Positions 47,232 to 58,900 of a DNA stretch of 64,000 nucleotides are shown here, one piece after another. Position numbers and translations under genes: made by a program. The number at the start of each line of letters is the position of its first letter. Within the stretch, counting starts at the first letter, position 1. The notes under the pieces are model-generated. The model was not told where the DNA came from. It was given only the letters and a program-made list of their open reading frames with translations, and ran no database searches. Origin of the DNA: Acinetobacter sp. XS-4 (GTDB lineage Bacteria; Pseudomonadota; Gammaproteobacteria; Pseudomonadales; Moraxellaceae); contig NZ_CP094657.1 in assembly GCF_023920705.1 (NCBI RefSeq), forward strand, positions 3,348,001 through 3,412,000, in the 5' to 3' direction.

Positions 47232-48773
47232 ATGAAAACTCAATATTTTTTTCTATTTCCAAAAATTGACCAAAAGAAAAATGGATTGGTTTTTGCTCTT
47301 TTAAAGCGCGCAAAAATACTAAATGAACAATTATGTATTAGCCCCACAATTATTACTACTGAATATGATCGCTCACTTGCAGAAAATTATTGGAGCCTTA
47401 TAGCTACAAACTTAGCTCCTCCTTCTATTGGCTATCTCAATTTATATGGTGATTTTCAAGGAACTCATCTAAAACTAGCTAATAAAAAAATTCATGGCCC
47501 TATGGTAGAAATGTTTAACAGTAACATTTTAAAAACTATAATTCCTTTCACATACAATCAACGTTTTCATGATAAAAATAATAAAAACTATTTGTACGAA
47601 ATACGACAAAATGACTCTCCTACTTTAAGTTATGTGAATACTTTCAAAAAAGGTGTAAAAACAGGACGAATTATTTATGACTCTTATGGTTATCTTAGTT
47701 GTATTCAAGTCATCAACCCAGAAAATCAAATGATAATAACTGAAACTTATTATCATACAGAAGGTTATCCAGTTATTATAAAAAACTATCAACTCAACGA
47801 AAAGAATAAAAACATTATTTCAAATATTTTTTTATTTAATAAACAAGGTGTTATTGATGAGGTTTTTGATACTGAGTCTCAACTCATTCAATACTGGTTC
47901 CTAAAAATCTCTCAACTTTATAAAAATGATCTGATGTATATTCTTATCGACCGTGCAATTCATTTCTATGAACCACTTAGAGAGATAAAACAAGAAAATA
48001 TGCGTTTTATTGGTACAATTCATGCCACCCATTTAAATGGTCATGATATTCAAAACTCTACAATTAATCGTCATTATCGTAGTTACTTTAAATATAGTAA
48101 TGAATTAGATGCACTAGTAATTTTAACTGAACGCCAAAAACAACATATTCAACAGCGCTTTGGAATGGAAGGGAAACTATTTGTTATTCCGCATATATAT
48201 GAAAAAACTGTCGATTATGTCAATTTTTCAAACAGAGATCCAATGTTTTGCTTAACTATTGCCAGATATGATAAAGCGAAAAATTTAGATAGCTTAATTA
48301 GGGTCTTCAAAAAAGTTGTAGAAGTAATCCCCAATGCTTATTTAAACATTTATGGTTTTGGAAGTGAGTATAACTTCTTACAAAGTCAAATTGATGAACA
48401 TCAGTTAAATAACCATATTAAATTGATGGGCTATAATGAGAATACTGATGCTTTATATAATAAAGCAAGCTTATTCCTTTTTTCTAGCCGATCTGAAGGT
48501 TTCGGTATGGCAGTTTTAGAAGCCCTATGCCATGGTTGCCCTGTAGTGAGTTATGACATCGATTACGGACCATCAGATATGATTAATCATGATGAAAATG
48601 GTTATTTAATTACTTTTCAAGATGAAGATTTATTTGCACAGAAAGTAGTTTCTTTATTAAAAGATGAACACAAACGGCTTAAACTTAGTGAAAATGCATA
48701 TGCATGTAGTCGACTCACAGATCAAAAACAATTTGCCCTAAAATGGCAAGAGCTTTTCCAGGCTATTCAGTAA
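47232..48773 (+). CDS. GT4 glycosyltransferase, TarM/GtfA/SdgB type
   Basis: 513 residues, GT-B fold, cytoplasmic. The N-terminal half contains the beta-rich insertion typical of this group (GRIIYDSYGYLSCIQVIN, ETYYHTEGYPVIIKNY). The C-terminal half carries the nucleotide-sugar site: TIARYDKAKNLDSLI, LNIYGFGSEY, and the E-x7-E motif in SRSEGFGMAVLEALCHGCPVVSYD (in part). Relatives add GlcNAc or glucose to serine-rich repeat adhesins (GtfA), to Ser-Asp repeats (SdgA/SdgB) or to teichoic acid (TarM). Gram-negative cells have no teichoic acid, and a 1,917-residue Ser-Asp tract is encoded next door, so that protein is the obvious candidate acceptor. Sugar donor not determinable. Confidence 0.82.
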   Translation: MKTQYFFLFPKIDQKKNGLVFALLKRAKILNEQLCISPTIITTEYDRSLAENYWSLIATNLAPPSIGYLNLYGDFQGTHLKLANKKIHGPMVEMFNSNILKTIIPFTYNQRFHDKNNKNYLYEIRQNDSPTLSYVNTFKKGVKTGRIIYDSYGYLSCIQVINPENQMIITETYYHTEGYPVIIKNYQLNEKNKNIISNIFLFNKQGVIDEVFDTESQLIQYWFLKISQLYKNDLMYILIDRAIHFYEPLREIKQENMRFIGTIHATHLNGHDIQNSTINRHYRSYFKYSNELDALVILTERQKQHIQQRFGMEGKLFVIPHIYEKTVDYVNFSNRDPMFCLTIARYDKAKNLDSLIRVFKKVVEVIPNAYLNIYGFGSEYNFLQSQIDEHQLNNHIKLMGYNENTDALYNKASLFLFSSRSEGFGMAVLEALCHGCPVVSYDIDYGPSDMINHDENGYLITFQDEDLFAQKVVSLLKDEHKRLKLSENAYACSRLTDQKQFALKWQELFQAIQ

Positions 48774-49810
48774 TGTTTTTTATGCATAAAAAAACTTTGG
48801 TTTTATTATTCTCTACATTTTGTGTATCTACTTATATTCATGCAAAAACTGATTGTTATTCAAGTAGCCCTCCTGTTGTTAAACAACTTGATCAAGTCTA
48901 TTATGGCATGAATAATCTGCGTATTTTTTACACTACTTCTGGTGATAATGCTTTAATATTTCAGCAGGATAAAAATCTAAATCATGTTCCAGACTATGTA
49001 GAAAATATTGCTATTCAAGCAAATACCACACGAAAAGCTTGGTCCGTTTTAGGCTACCAAGATCCTTTGAATAGTCCACGCTATAAAAATAACGTCCAAT
49101 ATATTGATATACAAATACAGAAGCTTGATGGACTCGGACTAGCTTATGATGAACCCCATCGACATTCCAATAATCCATTAAAAAAAAATGCTTGTGCTCT
49201 AATTATTCTTATTAGCAATAATATTCCAAATCTAACTACTGACTCTTCATTAATAGCACATGAATTATTTCATCTTTACACCTATGGTTATACGATGTTT
49301 AAGCAACCTTGGCTGACAGAAAGCTTGGCAGCTTGGTCAGAAGGGATTATCAGAAAAGATAAGTTTGGTACATATGGACAAAGAAATTTGCCGAAAAATG
49401 AAGAAGATTTTGACAAATACATCTTGCAAAGAACTTATAGAACATCTCAATTATGGAACCGTCTTACCACACTTATAGATACATCTGATGGAAAACTATT
49501 TTTACCCTCTTCTCTCATACAACAGAGATACACTGATGGACAACCTGTTTTTCAAGATCAATATTTAAAAGGAACCATCTTTATGAAAAAGTTTCTTGAA
49601 AATCTTGGAAGACAAGATCAACAAATTTCTATTTTAAATAATTGGAATTTATATCATTGGAAAGAAATTGATCAAAATTCAGCTCATTTCAACCAAAAAA
49701 TTTTAGATACTTTATTGATAACTCTAGAAAAAACTAACGAAAGCAATATAGAGAAAAATAAATTTCAAAGTCTCTTAAAAAAAGTTATTAAAAATAAAAA
49801 ATCTAGTTAA
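48773..49810 (+). CDS. Secreted HExxH (gluzincin-like) metalloprotease-like protein
   Basis: 345 residues; the ATG overlaps the glycosyltransferase stop (TAATG), so it is translationally coupled; a second ATG at 48782 is possible. Signal peptide (MHKKTLVLLFSTFCVSTYIHA). After IFYTTSGDNA and NHVPDYVENIA come the zinc motif AHELFHLYTYGY (HExxH) and, 18 residues on, WLTESLAAWSEG, whose Glu can be the third zinc ligand. The pattern matches MXAN_6640-type putative metalloproteases. It probably acts outside the cytoplasm. A role in processing the adjacent adhesin is inferred only from position. Confidence 0.68.
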   Translation: MFFMHKKTLVLLFSTFCVSTYIHAKTDCYSSSPPVVKQLDQVYYGMNNLRIFYTTSGDNALIFQQDKNLNHVPDYVENIAIQANTTRKAWSVLGYQDPLNSPRYKNNVQYIDIQIQKLDGLGLAYDEPHRHSNNPLKKNACALIILISNNIPNLTTDSSLIAHELFHLYTYGYTMFKQPWLTESLAAWSEGIIRKDKFGTYGQRNLPKNEEDFDKYILQRTYRTSQLWNRLTTLIDTSDGKLFLPSSLIQQRYTDGQPVFQDQYLKGTIFMKKFLENLGRQDQQISILNNWNLYHWKEIDQNSAHFNQKILDTLLITLEKTNESNIEKNKFQSLLKKVIKNKKSS

Positions 49811-49883
49811 TTTTACTTTCAAAAATATTAAATAAGCCATTTACTGCGACTAATGCTTTTAAAAACTATTTTTAAATAAAAAA

Positions 49884-49920
49884 AGAGAAGGCACTTATGC
49901 CTTCTCTTCTATTTACAGTT
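49884..49920. terminator. Terminator between the metalloprotease-like gene and the adhesin
   Basis: Perfect 10-base stem AGAGAAGGCA/TGCCTTCTCT with loop CTTA. On the minus strand a T7 tract follows, so it ends the adhesin transcript; it is weaker in the other direction. Confidence 0.85.
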
Positions 49921-49939
49921 TTCTATTCGCAATAATCAA

Positions 49940-52900
49940 TTAAAATAACAACTGATTATTATTCAATAACTCATCCAGTGTTGTATCTGTATTTTTCAAT
50001 ACAATGAGATCAGTTGAGTTATAGGTATTTCCAGTACCATCTCGATCAATACTAATCAAAGTATTACCCGCACCATCAGAAGTAACAGACACATAATTAG
50101 AGATATTGCTTGCATTAGCACCATTTAACAATGAACTAATATCAACTTTATCACCTTGCGCCAAATTAAAGTCAGTCCATTCATCCTTACCATTGCCACC
50201 CGTTGCATCAGCAGCATTCAGTAAGTTATAGACAACTGTATCTGCACCAGCTCCAGTGGTAATAATGTCATGGCTAGCAGTACTGATGGTCTCACTACCA
50301 ATATTCACGGTCAATGTTGCAGGTGTACTTTCATCACCTGTTGCAGCAACCAGTTTATAGTTCAATGTAGCGACATCACCAGAAGTAGCAGAACTATTTG
50401 CTGTGAACGTATATGTTCCATTTGCCGAAACAACGAATGTACCATCCTCAACCGCGATTGTTTGACCATTCGCTTGTACATATGTACCAGGCGAAGTTTC
50501 TACAAATACTTTTGTACTTGCTCCACCCGTTACATCTACACCATTACCAGAATCATCTGTTAACAAGTTACCCGTAGCAGTTACCGTCGCACCATTACCA
50601 ACGAATTGGTCATAATGTGTGAAAGTAGCATTTACAGTAGTGTTGACAGTAGTTGTATTCGTTCCAGCAATCAGAGGAATATTAGATTCTGTGCTACCAA
50701 ACACGACACGCCATTGACTAGCAGTGTCTGATGCAGAAACCTGATAAGAGCCACTGATCAACACAGTACCGCCAGCATCACCTAAGATTGGTGATGAATG
50801 TACAACAGAAGCTGATGCTCCAGGTTGAGTTGTCCAAACACCATTCACAAGTTTTTGCACTTGATAACTGAAAGTATCACCATTAGCAGAGCTATCGAGG
50901 ATACCACCTTGTGTAGTCACAGAGAAATTAAGCGATGCAGCAGTATTTGCAGCGACATTAATCACATCACTCGTATCACTACCAGCAACTGAAGTAGCAG
51001 CGCCAAATAACGGTTTCGTACTACTTGCAGCCATACTACCCGTATCAACAGTTGTATTGGTTGATGGAACTAACGTAATCGCAGCTGCTGCTGTATTATC
51101 AGTTGCCGTCAACTCTACTACACCATCTTGAGTTGGATCTTCTGGCCATGTGATATCAAGATCATTTGTATCAATGCGAACATTTAAAGTCGCTGTATCT
51201 TGATGCCCGTCACTATCCTGAATGGTGTAAGTGAAACTATCTACTTTACCTAGACTATTTGGAATGGTGAAATCACGGATGTATTCATAATTACCATTCT
51301 TATCAATAAACAACTCACCATATTCACCTTGAATACGAGTAAATGCTTCACTGTCTTGTGGTAGAGCAGTTGTCACACCATCTTCATTAGCAACACTGAT
51401 AACCGTTGCTGTTTCACCAGCATGAATCACATCAGCAACGTCCGTTGGATTTTCAGGATTATTTGCTGTAATCACATTACCTTTCGCAACGACATCACCA
51501 TAATCACTCAGTACCTCATTGGTAACAGAAATTGAAGCGATACCAATACCAGTTACTTGAACACCCTCACCTGGAGTTAATACAAGCGCATATTGTCCTT
51601 CAGGTAGATTACTGATAGATGCTCCACCACCCATGACGCCTAAACCAATTCCAAGCATAGATCCAGCATTGTCTATTTTGCTGTACTGTTCGTATCCACC
51701 AGTATTCTCGTTATAACGAAGAATATTAAGGTCATAAGAACCAATACCACCACCTATTAACACTCCACCAAAAGACACATCAAACGATGCAATTCCACCT
51801 TCAGGTACGGTAACTGTAATTGGTGTTTGACCTTTAAGATCAATAATTGGACCGATGAATGACAATGATGGGAAGGTTACTAATGCACCACCCGGAATAT
51901 CAGGATGAGTTACTACAGGATTAACCTCACTTAATACCGTAGCAATATCGTCAATAGCATCAATGAAAACTGGAACTATAGATGTGACTGGTAATGAAGT
52001 ATTACCTGCTGCATCTGTCGCTGTTGCTGTTACAACATCGCCAGTTACTAATGTGCCAGGATTAGGTACAGACCAAGTACCATCACCTTCTGTAGTAGTA
52101 GTAATGGTACTACCATCTGGGAAGGTTACAGTTACTGTTGAGCCTGGTTCTGCCGTACCTGTAATCGGATCAACATCATCCAATTCATCAATAGCAATTA
52201 CTGGAGGTACAGTATCTACAACTTCCGTTGCCGGTACTGATTCGTTACCTGCTGCATCAGTCGCTGTTGCTGTTACAACATCGCCATTATTCAAGCCTGG
52301 GTTCGGTACTGTCCAGCTTCCATCTGTACCCGCAACGACTGTTGCTGTAGTGCCATCTGGATAAGTCACTGTCACTGTTGAACCTGGTTCTGCCGTACCT
52401 GTAATCGGATCCGTACCATTGATTGGATCAATCTCTGGTGCTGCCGGAGCCAATGCATCTACAACTTCCGTTGCCGGTACTGATTCATTACCTGCTGCAT
52501 CTGTCGCTGTTGCTGTTACAACATCGCCATCATTCAAGCCTGGGTTCGGTACTGTCCAGCTTCCATCTGTACCCGCAACAACTGTCGCTGTGGTGCCATC
52601 TGGATAAGTCACTGTCACTGTTGAACCTGGTTCTGCCGTACCTGTAATCGGATCCGTACCATTGATTGGATCAATCTCTGGTGCTGCCGGAGCCAATGCA
52701 TCTACAACTTCCGTTGCCGGTACTGATTCATTACCTGCTGCATCTGTCGCTGTTGCCGTTACAACATCGCCATCATTCAAGCCTGGGTTCGGTACTGTCC
52801 AGCTTCCATCTGTACCCGCAACAACTGTCGCTGTGGTGCCATCTGGATAAGTCACTGTCACTGTTGAACCTGGTTCTGCCGTACCTGTAATCGGATCCGT

Positions 52901-55900
52901 ACCATTGATTGGATCAATCTCTGGTGCTGCCGGAGCCAATGCATCTACAACTTCCGTTGCCGGTACTGATTCATTACCTGCTGCATCTGTCGCTGTTGCC
53001 GTTACAACATCGCCATCATTCAAGCCTGGGTTCGGTACTGTCCAGCTTCCATCTGTACCCGCAACAACTGTCGCTGTGGTGCCATCTGGATAAGTCACTG
53101 TCACTGTTGAACCTGGTTCTGCCGTACCTGTGATCGGATCCGTACCATTGATTGGATCAATCTCTGGTGCTGCCGGAGCCAATGCATCTACAACTTCTGT
53201 TGCCGGTGCCGATTCGTTACCTGCTGCATCTGTCGCTGTTGCTGTTACAACATCGCCATCATTCAAGCCTGGGTTCGGTACTGTCCAGCTTCCATCTGTA
53301 CCCGCAACAACTGTCGCTGTGGTGCCATCTGGATAAGTCACTGTCACTGTTGAACCTGGTTCTGCCGTACCTGTGATTGGATCCGTACCATTGATTGGAT
53401 CAATCTCTGGTGCTGCCGGAGCCAATGCATCTACAACTTCCGTTGCCGGTACTGATTCATTACCTGCTGCATCTGTCGCTGTTGCCGTTACAACATCGCC
53501 ATCATTCAAGCCTGGGTTCGGTACTGTCCAGCTTCCATCTGTACCCGCAACAACTGTCGCTGTGGTGCCATCTGGATAAGTCACTGTCACTGTTGAACCT
53601 GGTTCTGCCGTACCTGTAATCGGATCCGTACCATTGATTGGATCAATCTCTGGTGCTGCCGGAGCCAATGCATCTACAACTTCCGTTGCCGGTACTGATT
53701 CATTACCTGCTGCATCTGTCGCTGTTGCCGTTACAACATCGCCATCATTCAAGCCTGGGTTCGGTACTGTCCAGCTTCCATCTGTACCCGCAACAACTGT
53801 CGCTGTGGTGCCATCTGGATAAGTCACTGTCACTGTTGAACCTGGTTCTGCCGTACCTGTAATCGGATCCGTACCATTGATTGGATCAATCTCTGGTGCT
53901 GCCGGAGCCAATGCATCTACAACTTCTGTTGCCGGTGCCGATTCGTTATCTGCTGCATCTGTCGCTGTTGCTGTTACAACATCGCCATCATTCAAGCCTG
54001 GGTTCGGTACTGTCCAGCTTCCATCTGTACCCGCAACAACTGTCGCTGTGGTGCCATCTGGATAAGTCACTGTCACTGTTGAACCTGGTTCTGCCGTACC
54101 TGTGATTGGATCCGTACCATTGATTGGATCAATCTCTGGTGCTGCCGGAGCCAATGCATCTACAACTTCTGTTGCCGGTACTGATTCGTTACCCGCTGCA
54201 TCTGTCGCTGTTGCTGTCACAACATCGCCATCATTCAAGCCTGGGTTCGGTACTGTCCAGCTTCCATCTGTACCTGCAACGACTGTCGCTGTGGTGCCAT
54301 CAGGGTAAGTCACTGTCACTGTTGAACCTGGTTCTGCCGTACCTGTAATCGGATCCGTGCCATTGATTGGATCAATCTCTGGTGCATCTGGCGCAGTTGT
54401 ATCTGAATCGCTGTCGCTATCAGAGTCACTGTCGGAATCAGAATCGCTGTCCGAATCTGCGTCGCTGTCAGAGTCAGAATCGCTGTCAGAGTCAGAATCG
54501 CTGTCAGAGTCTGAGTCACTGTCGCTATCAGAGTCACTGTCAGAGTCAGAATCGCTGTCAGAGTCTGAATCAGAGTCGCTGTCTGAATCAGAGTCGCTGT
54601 CCGAATCAGAGTCGCTGTCAGAGTCAGAATCGCTGTCAGAGTCTGAGTCACTGTCAGAGTCAGAATCGCTGTCAGAGTCTGAGTCGCTGTCGCTATCAGA
54701 GTCGCTGTCGGAATCAGAGTCGCTGTCAGAATCCGAGTCACTGTCAGAGTCACTGTCGCTGTCTGAATCAGAGTCGCTGTCGCTATCAGAATCGCTGTCG
54801 CTATCAGAGTCAGAGTCGCTGTCAGAGTCTGAGTCGCTGTCAGAGTCAGAGTCGCTGTCGCTGTCAGAATCGCTGTCGCTATCAGAATCGCTGTCAGAGT
54901 CAGAATCGCTGTCAGAGTCAGAGTCGCTATCAGAGTCAGAATCGCTGTCAGAGTCAGAATCGCTGTCAGAATCAGAGTCGCTGTCGCTATCAGAGTCGCT
55001 GTCAGAGTCTGAGTCGCTGTCACTATCAGAGTCAGAGTCGCTGTCGCTGTCAGAATCAGAGTCACTGTCGCTATCAGAGTCAGAATCGCTGTCAGAGTCT
55101 GAGTCACTGTCAGAGTCAGAATCGCTGTCAGAGTCAGAATCGCTGTCAGAGTCAGAATCGCTGTCCGAATCCGAGTCGCTGTCAGAGTCTGAGTCGCTGT
55201 CCGAATCAGAGTCGCTGTCAGAATCAGAGTCGCTGTCGGAATCAGAGTCGCTGTCAGAGTCAGAATCACTGTCAGAATCAGAGTCACTGTCGCTGTCTGA
55301 ATCAGAGTCGCTGTCGCTATCAGAATCGCTGTCGCTGTCAGAGTCAGAATCAGAGTCGCTGTCGCTGTCGCTGTCAGAGTCTGAGTCACTGTCAGAATCA
55401 GAGTCGCTGTCGCTATCAGAGTCGCTGTCGCTGTCGGAATCAGAGTCGCTGTCGGAATCAGAGTCGCTGTCGCTGTCAGAATCAGAGTCACTGTCGCTAT
55501 CAGAGTCTGAGTCGCTGTCGGAATCAGAGTCGCTGTCGGAATCAGAGTCGCTGTCAGAGTCAGAATCGCTGTCAGAGTCTGAGTCACTGTCAGAGTCAGA
55601 ATCGCTGTCAGAGTCAGAATCGCTGTCAGAGTCAGAATCGCTGTCAGAGTCAGAATCGCTGTCAGAGTCAGAATCGCTGTCAGAGTCAGAGTCGCTGTCC
55701 GAATCAGAGTCGCTGTCAGAGTCAGAGTCACTGTCAGAATCCGAGTCACTGTCAGAATCCGAGTCACTGTCAGAATCCGAGTCACTGTCAGAATCCGAGT
55801 CACTGTCAGAATCCGAGTCGCTGTCAGAATCCGAGTCGCTGTCAGAATCCGAGTCGCTGTCAGAGTCCGAGTCGCTGTCGCTATCAGAGTCGCTGTCGGA

Positions 55901-58900
55901 ATCAGAGTCGCTGTCAGAATCCGAGTCGCTGTCAGAGTCCGAGTCGCTGTCAGAGTCCGAGTCGCTGTCAGAGTCCGAGTCGCTGTCAGAATCAGAGTCA
56001 CTGTCAGAATCCGAGTCTGAGTCGCTGTCAGAATCAGAGTCGCTGTCAGAGTCAGAATCGCTGTCCGAATCAGAGTCGCTGTCGGAATCCGAGTCACTGT
56101 CAGAGTCCGAGTCACTGTCAGAATCCGAGTCACTGTCAGAGTCTGAGTCGCTGTCCGAATCAGAGTCGCTGTCAGAGTCAGAATCGCTGTCAGAGTCCGA
56201 GTCACTGTCAGAGTCTGAGTCGCTGTCAGAGTCAGAATCGCTGTCAGAATCAGAGTCGCTGTCCGAATCCGAGTCGCTGTCAGAGTCAGAATCGCTGTCG
56301 CTATCCGAGTCGCTGTCAGAATCAGAGTCACTGTCAGAGTCAGAATCGCTGTCGCTATCCGAGTCGCTGTCGCTATCAGAGTCGCTGTCAGAGTCCGAGT
56401 CACTGTCCGAATCCGAGTCACTGTCCGAATCCGAGTCACTGTCAGAATCCGAGTCGCTGTCAGAGTCCGAATCGCTGTCTGAATCAGAGTCGCTGTCAGA
56501 GTCAGAATCGCTGTCAGAGTCAGAATCGCTGTCAGAGTCAGAATCGCTGTCAGAGTCAGAATCGCTGTCGCTATCAGAGTCACTGTCAGAGTCCGAGTCA
56601 CTGTCAGAGTCAGAATCGCTGTCGCTATCCGAGTCGCTGTCCGAATCCGAGTCACTGTCAGAGTCGCTGTCAGAGTCAGAATCGCTGTCAGAATCCGAGT
56701 CACTGTCAGAATCCGAGTCGCTGTCAGAATCCGAGTCGCTGTCAGAATCCGAGTCGCTGTCAGAGTCCGAGTCGCTGTCGCTATCCGAGTCGCTGTCGGA
56801 ATCAGAGTCGCTGTCAGAATCCGAGTCGCTGTCAGAGTCCGAGTCGCTGTCCGAATCAGAGTCGCTGTCCGAATCAGAGTCGCTGTCAGAGTCAGAATCG
56901 CTGTCCGAATCAGAGTCGCTGTCGGAATCCGAGTCACTGTCAGAGTCCGAGTCACTGTCAGAATCCGAGTCACTGTCAGAGTCAGAATCGCTGTCGCTAT
57001 CCGAGTCGCTGTCAGAGTCCGAGTCGCTGTCAGAGTCAGAGTCGCTGTCCGAATCAGAGTCGCTGTCCGAATCAGAGTCGCTGTCAGAGTCCGAGTCGCT
57101 GTCAGAGTCAGAATCGCTGTCCGAATCAGAGTCACTGTCAGAGTCAGAATCGCTGTCAGAGTCAGAATCGCTATCCGAGTCACTGTCAGAGTCCGAGTCG
57201 CTGTCAGAGTCAGAATCGCTGTCCGAGTCCGAGTCACTGTCAGAATCCGAGTCACTGTCAGAATCCGAGTCACTGTCAGAATCCGAGTCGCTGTCCGAAT
57301 CCGAGTCGCTGTCAGAGTCAGAGTCGCTGTCGCTATCAGAGTCGCTGTCGCTATCAGAGTCGCTGTCAGAGTCAGAATCGCTGTCGCTATCCGAGTCGCT
57401 GTCGCTATCCGAGTCGCTGTCCGAATCCGAGTCACTGTCAGAGTCGCTGTCAGAATCAGAGTCGCTGTCAGAGTCAGAATCGCTGTCGCTATCAGAGTCA
57501 GAATCAGAGTCGCTGTCAGAGTCCGAGTCGCTGTCAGAGTCCGAGTCGCTGTCCGAATCAGAGTCACTGTCAGAGTCAGAGTCACTGTCGCTATCAGAGT
57601 CAGAGTCGCTGTCAGAATCAGAGTCGCTGTCAGAATCCGAGTCACTATCAGAATCAGAGTCGCTGTCAGAGTCAGAATCGCTGTCAGAGTCAGAATCGCT
57701 GTCAGAGTCAGAATCGCTGTCAGAGTCAGAATCGCTGTCGCTATCCGAGTCGCTGTCGCTATCAGAGTCACTGTCAGAGTCCGAGTCACTGTCAGAATCC
57801 GAGTCACTGTCAGAATCCGAGTCGCTGTCTGAATCAGAGTCGCTGTCAGAGTCAGAATCGCTGTCAGAATCCGAGTCGCTGTCAGAGTCAGAATCGCTGT
57901 CAGAGTCAGAATCGCTGTCGCTATCCGAGTCGCTGTCGCTATCAGAGTCACTGTCAGAGTCAGAATCGCTGTCCGAATCGCTGTCAGAATCCGAGTCTGA
58001 GTCGCTGTCAGAGTCAGAATCGCTGTCTGAATCAGAGTCGCTGTCAGAGTCAGAATCGCTGTCCGAATCAGAGTCGCTGTCCGAATCAGAGTCGCTGTCC
58101 GAATCAGAGTCGCTGTCAGAGTCCGAGTCGCTATCAGAGTCCGAATCGCTGTCAGAGTCCGAATCGCTGTCAGAGTCCGAATCGCTGTCAGAGTCCGAAT
58201 CGCTGTCAGAGTCACTGTCAGAATCCGAGTCACTATCAGAATCAGAGTCGCTGTCAGAGTCCGAGTCGCTGTCAGAGTCAGAATCCGAGTCACTGTCAGA
58301 ATCCGAGTCTGAGTCGCTGTCAGAGTCAGAATCGCTGTCTGAATCCGAGTCGCTGTCCGAATCAGAGTCGCTGTCAGAGTCCGAGTCGCTATCAGAGTCC
58401 GAATCGCTGTCAGAGTCAGAATCGCTGTCAGAGTCCGAATCGCTGTCAGAGTCCGAATCGCTGTCAGAGTCCGAATCGCTGTCAGAGTCCGAATCGCTGT
58501 CAGAGTCCGAATCGCTGTCAGAATCCGAGTCTGAGTCGCTGTCAGAGTCCGAGTCGCTGTCAGAGTCAGAATCGCTGTCCGAATCAGAGTCGCTGTCGGA
58601 ATCCGAGTCACTGTCAGAGTCCGAGTCGCTATCAGAGTCTGAGTCGCTGTCAGAGTCAGAATCCGAGTCACTGTCAGAGTCAGAATCCGAGTCACTGTCA
58701 GAGTCAGAATCCGAGTCACTGTCAGAGTCAGAATCCGAGTCACTGTCAGAGTCACTGTCAGAATCCGAGTCTGAGTCGCTGTCAGAGTCCGAGTCGCTGT
58801 CAGAGTCCGAATCAGAGTCGCTGTCAGAGTCCGAGTCGCTATCAGAGTCAGAATCGCTGTCAGAATCCGAGTCACTGTCAGAGTCGCTGTCGCTATCAGA

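Noticed and set aside
52419..54348. Repeated plus-strand frames of 62-74 codons opposite the Ig-like repeats
   Set aside because: They are antisense shadows repeated every 243 bases without translation signals.
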